Below, piece by piece: positions 49,595-56,285 of a stretch of 64,000 nucleotides of DNA. Within the stretch, counting starts at the first letter, position 1; every line of letters starts with the position of its first letter. Below the pieces are notes generated by a model, which made no database searches, was not told the origin of the DNA, and saw only the letters and a list, made by a program, of their open reading frames with translations. Source of the stretch: a virus; the IMG/VR virus record IMGVR_UViG_3300035670_000197, positions 1 to 64,000 of that record; one strand, 5' to 3'. The position numbers and the translations under genes were made by a program.

Positions 49595-49780
49595 ATGGTT
49601 CTTGCACATCAGGTAGGAAGTGACCCGTTTGGGTTCCACGAGTTAGTGCTCATTACCCTCGCCGTTGGTTGGACTGGGTTGATGGCGGTTGGGCTGTATA
49701 CACGCCGCTATTACAAAGTTGTTAGGTTATTTGCCTTAAGAGCTCGCCGCTCAATCAAGCGGTTCAAGAAAGTGCGCTGA
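49595..49780 (+). CDS. Small membrane protein
   Basis: A 61-residue protein, the only plausible rightward gene in this part. Residues about 14-35 are a membrane helix (Leu-Val-Leu-Ile-Thr-Leu-Ala-Val-Gly-Trp-Thr-Gly-Leu-Met-Ala-Val), followed by a strongly basic tail. A TAGGAT box six bases upstream of the ATG would give a leaderless transcript, but no good -35 is seen. It overlaps a leftward gene by 30 nt at its 3' end. Confidence 0.45.
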   Translation: MVLAHQVGSDPFGFHELVLITLAVGWTGLMAVGLYTRRYYKVVRLFALRARRSIKRFKKVR

Positions 49781-49948
49781 GATATACCCAATCCACAGAT
49801 ACACCAGTGCTTTGCCCTGCGGTTTCGAGCCGACCGTCCTCAGGATTCGGGTGATGGTGGGAACCCGTTTAGTTGTTAACGCGACAATCTCGTAGGCGCA
49901 TCCAATGAGTAGCACCGTGTTCAGAGCTTTCTGGGTGCTCTCTTTCAT
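49751..49948 (-). CDS. Small membrane protein
   Basis: A 65-residue protein with two hydrophobic segments (Ala-Leu-Asn-Thr-Val-Leu-Leu-Ile-Gly-Cys-Ala-Tyr and Ala-Leu-Val-Tyr-Leu-Trp-Ile-Gly-Tyr-Ile) separated by a Lys/Arg-Val-Pro-Thr-Ile loop, a pattern common in actinophage small membrane proteins. ATG overlaps the upstream stop (TAATG). Confidence 0.6.
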   Translation of the reverse strand: MKESTQKALNTVLLIGCAYEIVALTTKRVPTITRILRTVGSKPQGKALVYLWIGYISAHFLEPLD

Positions 49949-50073
49949 TACACACCTCTACAGTTGATGTCCGTTCCACATTCAGGGCAGCGGTCATGGT
50001 CGTCTTGTAGCTCGTAAACCGCGCCGCACCAGAAACAATCAACTTGTTCGCTCTTGCCGCCGTCGTCCGACAT
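49948..50073 (-). CDS. Zinc-ribbon microprotein
   Basis: A 41-residue protein with Cys-Phe-Trp-Cys-Gly-Ala near residue 13 and Cys-Pro-Glu-Cys-Gly near 30, the two knuckles of a zinc ribbon. ATG 50073 follows the upstream stop in a TAGGTAAAAAATG context. The coupling to both neighbours supports that it is translated. Confidence 0.65.
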   Translation of the reverse strand: MSDDGGKSEQVDCFWCGAVYELQDDHDRCPECGTDINCRGV

Positions 50074-50080
50074 TTTTTAC

Positions 50081-50242
50081 CTACTGGCTGACCATCTGTC
50101 CAGCGCAGCCTTGGGTACTGCATTGCAGGCCGCCCTTCGAGAGGGACAAGTTCTTCTTAGTCATCAAGGCCCCGCAGAACTTGCATGGCTTCTGCTCTTC
50201 CTTTGGAACCTTACGGTTTGGGTTTACACCTGGTGTTGTCAT
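50081..50242 (-). CDS. Zinc-ribbon microprotein
   Basis: A 53-residue basic protein: Cys-Lys-Phe-Cys-Gly-Ala-Leu and Cys-Ser-Thr-Gln-Gly-Cys form a possible zinc site; Leu-Ser-Leu-Ser-Lys-Gly-Gly-Leu-Gln lies between. Starts at ATG 50242. Function unknown. Confidence 0.6.
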   Translation of the reverse strand: MTTPGVNPNRKVPKEEQKPCKFCGALMTKKNLSLSKGGLQCSTQGCAGQMVSQ

Positions 50243-50276
50243 GGTTTTATTTTACTCCCACTTGACAACTTGTTAA

Positions 50277-50459
50277 TTACTGACTACGCTGTAAAACAGC
50301 GTTGTCAGTTATTAACTTAAGCAGGTTAGCGGCTTCATTTGCGCGAGCCGTTACTCGGATGTGTTCATCGCGGGTTCTCGACAACGGGATATCTTCAGCA
50401 AGGCGGGCCGCCAGCTCTGTCGCGGCAGCAATAACTTCTTCATTAAACATCGAGCTCAT
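50277..50459 (-). CDS. Small helical protein
   Basis: A 60-residue helical protein (Ala-Ala-Ala-Thr-Glu-Leu-Ala-Ala-Arg-Leu-Ala-Glu) overlapping the 3' end of the small-terminase-like gene by 17 nt, so likely co-translated. The helix-only build would suit an accessory of the terminase or a small regulator, but no family is recognised. Confidence 0.55.
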   Translation of the reverse strand: MSSMFNEEVIAAATELAARLAEDIPLSRTRDEHIRVTARANEAANLLKLITDNAVLQRSQ

Positions 50460-51468
50460 CGGCGTCGAATCCTTCCGTCCGTTCTACCTCGCCGTCGTCG
50501 GAAGGTAAAATTTTGTCCGCAGCGGGCCGCGCTGCGTCTAAGTTGTTTGAATCTTGAGCCTGGGACGTCCGTACTGGAGCTTCCTCCTCGGAGTCCATAA
50601 CAACTTCGGCATCAGTGATATCCGTATCAGCTGGTAGAACTTCAATGATTCGAGATGCTCCTTGAGCGAGCCGTGCCAGTCTTTCCTGCACAATTTGTGC
50701 GGGGCTTCGCGTATCCGTTACCTGAACATCGAGTCCGATGTCCATGCCGCCGCGAACTCCTGCGCGGTCAAGGATTTCGGCGCTCGCCTTAAGACGAACG
50801 GGTTCAGAGATGGCTGACTCCATAAGTTCTTCGAGAACGTCCACCGCGTAAGGTGCAGATTGCATTAACTTCCTGCGGGCCCGCTCTACATCTTCGCCAG
50901 GTTTGCGTTGGGTTCGGAGGTGGACGCGGCACAAGCCGTCATCCTTAATCCGTCCTGAAGACCAGAGTTGGCAGCGGATTCCGTCAGACTTGATGATTCT
51001 GCAGCGATGTGGCAGCGCGAGGGGAGCTCGCCGTGGATTGCTGGGGCCGCCATTTTCCTGCTCTTTTAAATAAGCGCGTGTTGAAGCGACCACCCACGGT
51101 GGGGAGATGTTGCAAGCCGCTTCGTCAACGATGAGGTCGAGGCCCGTCAAGTACTCAGAGTTTTTGTCATCTGGGTCCGACAGCAGCGGGCGCTTTTCGT
51201 GGAGGCTGAGGATTCTCCGTTCCTTCATAGCCTCGGGGGAGCGTGCCGCGATGAGACCCGTTGGTTTTCCCTGCTGGTCGTAGACCGCATCCCAGTTGAA
51301 CTTGTTTGCTCGCAGAACCTGACGGTTTTCGAATGTGTCCTCGACAATGCCGCGTTCGTGTTCTTGCAGGCCGAGCGACGAAAGGTCAGGTCGGAAATCT
51401 ATTGGGGTTTCAACAATGGGTTCGGTGGACTCTTCGTCCGCTGGCCCGTCGAAAGGTACGAGACTCAA
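50443..51468 (-). CDS. Small-terminase-like protein
   Basis: A 341-residue protein from TTG 51468, six bases after GGAGG. The N-terminal half is unusual and includes Cys-Arg-Ile-Ile-Lys-Ser-Asp-Gly-Ile-Arg-Cys with a following His/Cys, a possible zinc site. Residues about 205-270 (Ala-Val-Asp-Val-Leu-Glu-Glu-Leu-Met, then Arg-Leu-Lys-Ala-Ser-Ala-Glu-Ile-Leu-Asp-Arg-Ala-Gly-Val) match a segment of many actinophage small terminases. The C-terminus is acidic. It would recognise packaging DNA; it lies beside a repeat-rich gene-free region. Confidence 0.6.
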   Translation of the reverse strand: MSLVPFDGPADEESTEPIVETPIDFRPDLSSLGLQEHERGIVEDTFENRQVLRANKFNWDAVYDQQGKPTGLIAARSPEAMKERRILSLHEKRPLLSDPDDKNSEYLTGLDLIVDEAACNISPPWVVASTRAYLKEQENGGPSNPRRAPLALPHRCRIIKSDGIRCQLWSSGRIKDDGLCRVHLRTQRKPGEDVERARRKLMQSAPYAVDVLEELMESAISEPVRLKASAEILDRAGVRGGMDIGLDVQVTDTRSPAQIVQERLARLAQGASRIIEVLPADTDITDAEVVMDSEEEAPVRTSQAQDSNNLDAARPAADKILPSDDGEVERTEGFDADELDV

Positions 51469-51556
51469 ATTTTACCTCCGCTCAAGAAGCGGTGGGCGGG
51501 ACCCGTAGACAACTACAGGAAGGGGGAACAGAACACGGGCCCCGCCGCACCAAATT

Positions 51557-51874
51557 TTACTTCTTGGCTGGAGCCTTCTTGGCTGGGGCCTTCTTTGCGG
51601 TTGCCTTCTTGGCAGGAGCCGCAACCTCGATAACGATGGTGTCGGGGTGAGTTGACTCGTCAACAAGTGATGGGCCGGGGTTCGGGCCGAAGTTGGCGGA
51701 GGCAAGGGAGGTCACGAGGGACAGGGCCGCCGCGAACAGGGCTGTCGAAAGGGACATACCCCAGTCGAATTCGTGGATACCCATGGCCTCTGTTCCCATG
51801 AGGGCAACGAGGGCTTGGGCAAAAGTCTTGACGGCTCGCTCGCCTGCGGCCTTCCAGAAATTGATGTCGTACAT
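51557..51874 (-). CDS. Holin, r1t-type
   Basis: A 105-residue protein from ATG 51874 behind AAGGAG. Phe-Trp-Lys-Ala-Ala-Gly-Glu-Arg-Ala-Val-Lys-Thr-Phe-Ala-Gln is the typical start of the r1t holin family; a second hydrophobic helix lies at about 40-62. The tail is three Ala-Pro-Ala-Lys-Lys-type repeats. It would make membrane lesions that let endolysins reach the wall. The lysis genes themselves are mostly 4-11 kb away on the other strand. Confidence 0.8.
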   Translation of the reverse strand: MYDINFWKAAGERAVKTFAQALVALMGTEAMGIHEFDWGMSLSTALFAAALSLVTSLASANFGPNPGPSLVDESTHPDTIVIEVAAPAKKATAKKAPAKKAPAKK

Positions 51875-52091
51875 GTGTGTCTTCGCTCCTTAGTTGAGGT
51901 TCGATTTTTTACCTCAGTACACCAAGTTACGGCACTGGGGCTCGGACGAATTTTTGGAAAAATTGAGAGATATACGTCCCCTTTTCATAAACAACGGTTC
52001 GCCTCGGTTGCATTTTCCCTCGTGAAATAAGGGTTTTGGAAAAAGTGCAGGGTTGTACGACAGGGAGAAAAAATGAACAGAAAAAGTGCTT

Positions 52092-52301
52092 CTAGAACTT
52101 GGCTAGAGCCTTCTCAAATCTCTTCAGAAGTTTGGAAGTTGTTCGTGTCATCTCGTTGGCAGCTTCAGCCATGTTGCTTGGATATTCTCTCATCCGATGA
52201 AATCCACCCATCCTCACGAGGAGGGTAAGTTGGGCAAGTTCATCTTTCGTGAACTCGACCGTTACCGTTTTCTCAGTCTTACTCTTCTTTTGAGTTGGCA
52301 T
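52092..52301 (-). CDS. Small basic helical protein
   Basis: A 69-residue basic protein: Val-Thr-Val-Glu-Phe-Thr-Lys-Asp-Glu-Leu-Ala-Gln-Leu strand then helices, resembling small ribbon-helix-helix proteins, which often act as repressors. The fit is weak. It overlaps the end of the upstream gene. Confidence 0.5.
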   Translation of the reverse strand: MPTQKKSKTEKTVTVEFTKDELAQLTLLVRMGGFHRMREYPSNMAEAANEMTRTTSKLLKRFEKALAKF

Positions 52302-52542
52302 CTTGGTTCAACCATTTCTTGTCAATAGCACTATCCGATTCCACAAGGTAATCCGTAAGTTTATCTAGAACCCCAAAAGCATTGGGCCCTGTTACTTCGA
52401 TATAACTTGCTTCAGTATGTGAGTCGTTGTAAACGAGTTCACCTTCCCAGTGGGAAAACTTCCCGACGAAGTAGACCTTCTTCAAAGTGAAGGTCAAAGT
52501 TTCTGAATCATCGAAAGGTGAGTTAGGGAATTCTTCCTGCAC
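52279..52542 (-). CDS. Small beta-rich protein
   Basis: An 87-residue protein from GTG 52542, where the first codons read GTGCAGGAAGA, the promoter-spacer word. A strand-rich middle (Leu-Thr-Phe-Thr-Leu-Lys-Lys-Val-Tyr-Phe-Val) precedes a helix. Overlaps both neighbours. No family recognised. Confidence 0.55.
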   Translation of the reverse strand: MQEEFPNSPFDDSETLTFTLKKVYFVGKFSHWEGELVYNDSHTEASYIEVTGPNAFGVLDKLTDYLVESDSAIDKKWLNQDANSKEE

Positions 52543-52765
52543 TTTTATCTTCTGCTTTCCATGCTCGGTACGACTTCAAGTACACAACCATGTATACCAG
52601 AGCAGCGAAGATAAATCCGTACTGCCTAGTGATGAGTGCGTATGAAATCCACAAACACTCGTTGACGCAAAGAACTAACCAACCCCAGAGAGTCTTTCGA
52701 CCCACGAAGTAGATACCTGAGACTCCGACCACGGCGAGAAGCCATGACCAGAGTTGCTCAATCAT
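52523..52765 (-). CDS. Small membrane protein (PnuC-like appearance)
   Basis: An 80-residue protein with three hydrophobic segments at about 5-20, 27-43 and 47-65 and Trp/Tyr-rich loops (Asn-Glu-Cys-Leu-Trp-Ile-Ser-Tyr-Ala). The spacing of Trp, Asn and Tyr resembles half of a PnuC/SWEET-like transporter, common as a tiny protein in actinophages. Function unknown. Confidence 0.6.
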   Translation of the reverse strand: MIEQLWSWLLAVVGVSGIYFVGRKTLWGWLVLCVNECLWISYALITRQYGFIFAALVYMVVYLKSYRAWKAEDKSAGRIP

Positions 52766-53060
52766 AGGGAGTTGGAGTGTCTTCAGTCTCCAAAACAGGA
52801 AGTTGCTCTAATGCTGGACTACCCGTAATCACATCTTGTGCTCGGCGCAGTCCCAGACTGTAGAAACTTTCATCGGTATCACCCATGGTGAGTTCCCAGT
52901 CCATAGCCATTTGTTTCAAGGTTCCAGCAATTTCTTCATTCCACTCACGGACAGCCGTCTCAAAAACTTTCACGACCTGAAGAAATTGTTCTGGAGTCAG
53001 CAATCCAGATTTGGTCAAGATGTTTAGTTCACTCTTGATTTTGTCTTCTAGCTTTTTCAT
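52758..53060 (-). CDS. Small helical protein
   Basis: A 100-residue acidic helical protein. ATG 53060 is preferred over an ATG six codons earlier because GGAAGAGG lies seven bases upstream of it and because it overlaps the preceding stop (ATGA-like). No family recognised. Confidence 0.55.
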   Translation of the reverse strand: MKKLEDKIKSELNILTKSGLLTPEQFLQVVKVFETAVREWNEEIAGTLKQMAMDWELTMGDTDESFYSLGLRRAQDVITGSPALEQLPVLETEDTPTPYD

Positions 53061-53527
53061 CGCACCTCTTCCAAACATGTGTTACATAGAAGCATGTTGA
53101 TAGCAGTTGCTTCTGAAGCGACTTTAAGATTCTTAGTCAATGGCACAGGTGAGATAGGACCCTCCTCGGTTCCGCACTTATCGCACTTGGGTGTTTCAAT
53201 CCATGAACACTCTTTGTCAGCTATAGCCAAAGCAGCCATACCTCGAATGAGTGCATGAAGAGATTTCGGTCCACTTGTCCCACGAAGGAATAACCGAGTG
53301 TCTTCAGCAATAAGAACTGCTCTTCCGTTCTGACATGGGCACCTCATTCGAGATGGAATACATTCGACTAACCCTGAGTAAGGGTCAACCTTGTGTCTGG
53401 ACATGGCATGACCACAGATACAAATTCGGTCATCCCTCGCAGACTTCTTAGTTTTTTCTTTGTCTGTCGCAATCGCTTCTTCAGGGTCAATCCCCAGAGC
53501 AGCGAGTGCATCTTTTGCAGATGTCAT
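53057..53527 (-). CDS. Zinc-binding protein with two Cys clusters
   Basis: A 156-residue protein: Cys-Ile-Cys-Gly-His with His-Lys and Cys-Pro-Cys near residues 36-68, and Cys-Asp-Lys-Cys-Gly with Cys-Asn-Thr-Cys near the end, so probably two zinc sites joined by a helix. Overlaps both neighbours by four bases, so part of one operon (53951 to 52092). Function unknown. Confidence 0.65.
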   Translation of the reverse strand: MTSAKDALAALGIDPEEAIATDKEKTKKSARDDRICICGHAMSRHKVDPYSGLVECIPSRMRCPCQNGRAVLIAEDTRLFLRGTSGPKSLHALIRGMAALAIADKECSWIETPKCDKCGTEEGPISPVPLTKNLKVASEATAINMLLCNTCLEEVR

Positions 53528-53730
53528 TCGTTCTCTCCGTCTTTCTGGAAATTACGTTGCATGATGTCTTGAAAGTCAATATCTGTCTTGACCGCCTCGA
53601 ACACATGCTCAGCAATCATCTCCATTTTCTTCTTTGTCTGTCTCGCTGATACCCACGAGAAAATCCCGAAGGTCACCACGATAGAGACAAAGTTTGTAAA
53701 AATTAGTAACAGGTACTGCCACCAACTCAT
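53524..53730 (-). CDS. Small membrane-anchored protein
   Basis: A 68-residue protein from ATG 53730 behind AAGGAGAG. One N-terminal membrane helix (Tyr-Leu-Leu-Leu-Ile-Phe-Thr-Asn-Phe-Val-Ser-Ile-Val-Val) is followed by a charged helix. Function unknown. Confidence 0.6.
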   Translation of the reverse strand: MSWWQYLLLIFTNFVSIVVTFGIFSWVSARQTKKKMEMIAEHVFEAVKTDIDFQDIMQRNFQKDGENE

Positions 53731-53951
53731 TCCGTCTCTCCTTCTCGTGAACCGCCAATCCAACTCAGAGAATCAACAGGAGTACACGCGGTCACTAAAG
53801 CTCCGCAACCAAAACACGAAGCTTCAAGACCCCACGCAATAATCTCGTAAGTCTCTGGGTCGAACTGCAAGGGAACATTCAGCCATGCACAACCGCAGCT
53901 TGGACACACAGGCGTTGGTATGCCACGAGCGTCTAATTTTGGTTTAGGCAT
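53727..53951 (-). CDS. Zinc-ribbon protein
   Basis: A 74-residue protein. The start is ATG 53951 behind AAGGAGTG. Cys-Pro-Ser-Cys-Gly-Cys near residue 16 and Cys-Phe-Gly-Cys-Gly near 46 make a zinc ribbon; a beta middle lies between. First gene of the leftward operon that leads away from the AT-rich region. Confidence 0.65.
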   Translation of the reverse strand: MPKPKLDARGIPTPVCPSCGCAWLNVPLQFDPETYEIIAWGLEASCFGCGALVTACTPVDSLSWIGGSREGETE

Positions 53952-54420
53952 TGCGTCACTCCTTGTCACTCTGTCCAAGGTTACTCCCTTCTTCCAGAAC
54001 TTGTCAACTAGAAAACTAAAAACCATAAACCATTATGGCCCCTCGAATCTCCCTGCAGAAAAACTATTAAACTATACGACTATACGACTAGTTTTAAATT
54101 TGGAAAGTTACAACCATTTTTCCCTTACGCGCATGTGTATGCATACGGTTCTATGGGAAATATAGTTACATCTTTACATATTAAAACATGGTTTTATAGT
54201 TTCCCTAACAGCATTTGTCGAAAAAAACTTTAGCATTTGATGTTAGGTGTTGCAACTTCTCTGCAGTTTTATCCCTAACAGATTTTTTAAAAAAACTTCG
54301 GAATTGCTGTTAGGTGTTTAGTGCAGGAAGGTCCTAAAACAAAGAGAAAATGCAGGAAGCTAAAAAGTGTTTCAAAAGTTTTTTCGATGTTAGGGAAACT
54401 AAATAACTAAACTCAACCAT
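53952..54420. repeat. AT-rich gene-free region with TGTTAGG repeats
   Basis: About 470 bases without a gene. Words related to CCCTAACA/TGTTAGG occur five times: CCCTAACA near 54203 and 54273, TGTTAGG near 54241, 54308 and 54389. ACTATACG is tandemly repeated at 54071-54086, and two TGCAGGAAG words lie at about 54322 and 54351. A-runs and T-runs are frequent. The AT bias, the repeats and the divergence of neighbouring operons fit a replication origin or a control region. Confidence 0.55.
53978..54007 (-). promoter_or_regulatory. Promoter TTGACA-N18-TAACCT
   Basis: Located at the right spacing upstream of ATG 53951; spacer GGAAGAAGGGAG is only loosely like the shared word. Confidence 0.6.
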
Positions 54421-55125
54421 TCATCGAATCTGTACAAAGACCTGCTTGATATGCCACACCTGTACAGTAGGGTCTACCCAAATTTCGAACCCAGCCTTTT
54501 CGGCTTTCATGCAAAAACTGTAGTCTTCACTCAGATTGACAGGGAAGTCTGCCCCCTCAACAGGAACCTTCAGAATCTCAAACCAAGGGCGAGGGACTTT
54601 TTCAAAGACCCCCTGCTTCATGCAGACAAAGCCAAAACCCACACCGTTTACTCGGACCAATCCATCAGCCAACTCAAAAGTCATGGAATCCATGACCGTT
54701 GGTTTTCCCTCCACAAATCTGGTGGCGCAGACTCGTCCAGCACCCCCAACGGCGTAAAGTCCCGAAATTATATCTTTGTCGCTATAAAACAGCGTCTTGA
54801 ACTCCTCAACCCCCCAAGCGATGTCGGAGTCAATCCAGAACACCTTGTCATAGGTGAACTGCCCTCCCCCAAGTTCCACAGCCGACCAGTTCTGACCCTC
54901 AGACCCAGTTGCAGTCATTTCGCGGGCACTCGACACGAAGGACGAGTAGTTGTTGAGAAGTGTGTAGCTCAGCCCCTGCTTACCCAGCCAGTGAAGAGTT
55001 TTCACCAAGGACTCCACATACCCAGCAGACATGGCGTTACCAGGGGTAGCGAAAACCACGTTGTAATGGGGTTTTTCCCCGATTTCGATTCCCGCCATAC
55101 GAGCCATAATCTTTGGATTCATCAT
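54421..55125 (-). CDS. Glycosyltransferase (GT-A type)
   Basis: A 234-residue protein. Asn-Val-Val-Phe-Ala-Thr-Pro-Gly-Asn at the start and Val-Phe-Trp-Ile-Asp-Ser-Asp-Ile near residue 95 (the DxD metal/nucleotide-sugar motif) give the GT-A fold; later Gly-Val-Gly-Phe-Gly-Phe, Ser-Glu-Asp-Tyr-Ser-Phe-Cys, and Trp-His residues are as in small actinophage glycosyltransferases. Starts at the first of two ATG codons, after GGAGGG. Could modify phage DNA, capsid or host surface sugars. Lone leftward gene next to the AT-rich region. Confidence 0.75.
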   Translation of the reverse strand: MMNPKIMARMAGIEIGEKPHYNVVFATPGNAMSAGYVESLVKTLHWLGKQGLSYTLLNNYSSFVSSAREMTATGSEGQNWSAVELGGGQFTYDKVFWIDSDIAWGVEEFKTLFYSDKDIISGLYAVGGAGRVCATRFVEGKPTVMDSMTFELADGLVRVNGVGFGFVCMKQGVFEKVPRPWFEILKVPVEGADFPVNLSEDYSFCMKAEKAGFEIWVDPTVQVWHIKQVFVQIR

Positions 55126-55184
55126 TTGAGTCCCTCCATCAAGGCATCATACTCCTCATTTCTGGAGCACTTTTATCTAGAATC

Positions 55185-55204
55185 TTGTCAAGAAACCTTG
55201 ACAA
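55185..55204. promoter_or_regulatory. Perfect inverted repeat in divergent promoter region
   Basis: TTGTCAAG (55185-55192), AAAC, CTTGACAA (55197-55204). The right arm is the -35 of the amidase promoter. One dimeric protein bound here could control both the glycosyltransferase and the rightward block. Confidence 0.65.
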
Positions 55205-55226
55205 AGTGTCTAAAAATATGATATAT
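55198..55226 (+). promoter_or_regulatory. Promoter of rightward lysis block
   Basis: TTGACA with an AT-rich -10 region: ATATAT at 17-nt spacing, or TATGAT at 13. No spacer motif. Upstream of the amidase gene. Confidence 0.55.
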
Positions 55227-55282
55227 CGGACATACCAGCATGGTACGGTGGTGCTTTGTCTAGAACAAAGGAGGGTGTACTG

Positions 55283-56182
55283 GTGGTCTGGAAACCAGAA
55301 AGCCTCATCACCGCCGCCAAAAAGGCAGGCGTTAGTTACGAAGTTGATAAGACTTGGCTAAGTGTTGACCCCTACGGCAAGGGCTTCCAACCTGTAGGAG
55401 TTGTTTGGCATCACACAGCGACATCGAATTTCGCACAAGGTGATGCACCTTCTCTTAACTGGTGTCGCTTCCCAGGACCATACGCAGGAGAGGCTCGTGC
55501 TTGTCATGTAGTTGTTGGTCGTTCGGGAAAGCTCTACATCATCGCTGGCTCAGGTGCGTATCACGCAGGTGCTGGTGGTCCTATGAAGGTCAATGGAACA
55601 AACATTCCTAAGGACCTCGGCAATCGCTATCTCATTGGAATCGAAATCGAAGCGTCCTCGACAACTAAGGTCAACTCCAAAAATTTGACAACACCAAAAT
55701 CTGGACTCAATCCAATTCAGCTAGAAACAACTGCAAAGTTTTGTGCAGCACTATTTGATGAACTTGGTTGGCCTACCGATGCAGCCATCCGTCATAGAGA
55801 TTGGGCACCTGGTAGAAAAGTGGATGTGGGTATTCCTCTAGAACAAATCCGAAAAGAAATAAACAAGTATCGGAAGAAGACCAATCCCACCCCGAATACC
55901 ACCCCGAATCCCACCCCAATCCCGAACAACGAAATAACTTCTGTTCGTCTTGAAGACCTCAGACTCGGCAAGCGCAACAACTCAGTTCTGATTGTCAAGC
56001 GTGCACTCAATAAGCAACTCAAAACAAATCTTCCACTCACCAATGAGTGGAATGCCTCTACCACTCGTCTCTATAAAAGGTGGCAGAAGCGGCAAGGGTA
56101 CTATGGTAAGGATGCTGACGGCCTCCCCGGAAGAGCATCTCTATCAGCACTTGGAAAACTGCATGGTTTCAAAGTAATCTAG
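55283..56182 (+). CDS. N-acetylmuramoyl-L-alanine amidase with C-terminal wall-binding domain
   Basis: A 299-residue protein. GTG 55283, eight bases after GGAGG, is preferred to the in-frame TTG at 55256 that lies before that site. Residues about 35-185 are an amidase_2/PGRP domain: Val-Val-Trp-His-His-Thr-Ala (His43), Ala-Tyr-His-Ala-Gly, and His-Arg-Asp-Trp-Ala-Pro-Gly-Arg-Lys-Val-Asp. A Pro/Thr/Asn repeat linker (about 195-215) joins a C-terminal module resembling a peptidoglycan-binding domain. It cleaves the bond between muramic acid and the peptide, probably as an endolysin. Followed by a terminator. Confidence 0.85.
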   Translation: MVWKPESLITAAKKAGVSYEVDKTWLSVDPYGKGFQPVGVVWHHTATSNFAQGDAPSLNWCRFPGPYAGEARACHVVVGRSGKLYIIAGSGAYHAGAGGPMKVNGTNIPKDLGNRYLIGIEIEASSTTKVNSKNLTTPKSGLNPIQLETTAKFCAALFDELGWPTDAAIRHRDWAPGRKVDVGIPLEQIRKEINKYRKKTNPTPNTTPNPTPIPNNEITSVRLEDLRLGKRNNSVLIVKRALNKQLKTNLPLTNEWNASTTRLYKRWQKRQGYYGKDADGLPGRASLSALGKLHGFKVI

Positions 56183-56193
56183 TAACAAGGCAA

Positions 56194-56233
56194 AACCCCC
56201 TCCTTGCGCCAACAAGAAGGGGGTTTCGCTTTT
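56194..56233 (+). terminator. Rho-independent-type terminator after the amidase gene
   Basis: AACCCCCTCCTTG (56194-56206) pairs with CAAGAAGGGGGTT (56213-56225), one mismatch, 6-nt loop, then TCGCTTTTATT. Confidence 0.75.
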
Positions 56234-56285
56234 ATTCGCCTATCCAACCTGTCCCATGGCAAACAGTTCAAGGAGGAAGCGCAAT

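Larger units (their letters stand above)
29150..51913. repeat. Dispersed GGTAAAAAA word
   Basis: Eleven exact copies: plus strand at 29150 and 29845; minus strand (as TTTTTTACC) at 30519, 31179, 32787, 34908, 35245, 48924, 48935, 50073 and 51905. Some sit at gene starts as GGTAAAAAATG, others inside genes. In both long virion modules outside this interval none was noticed. Confidence 0.6.
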
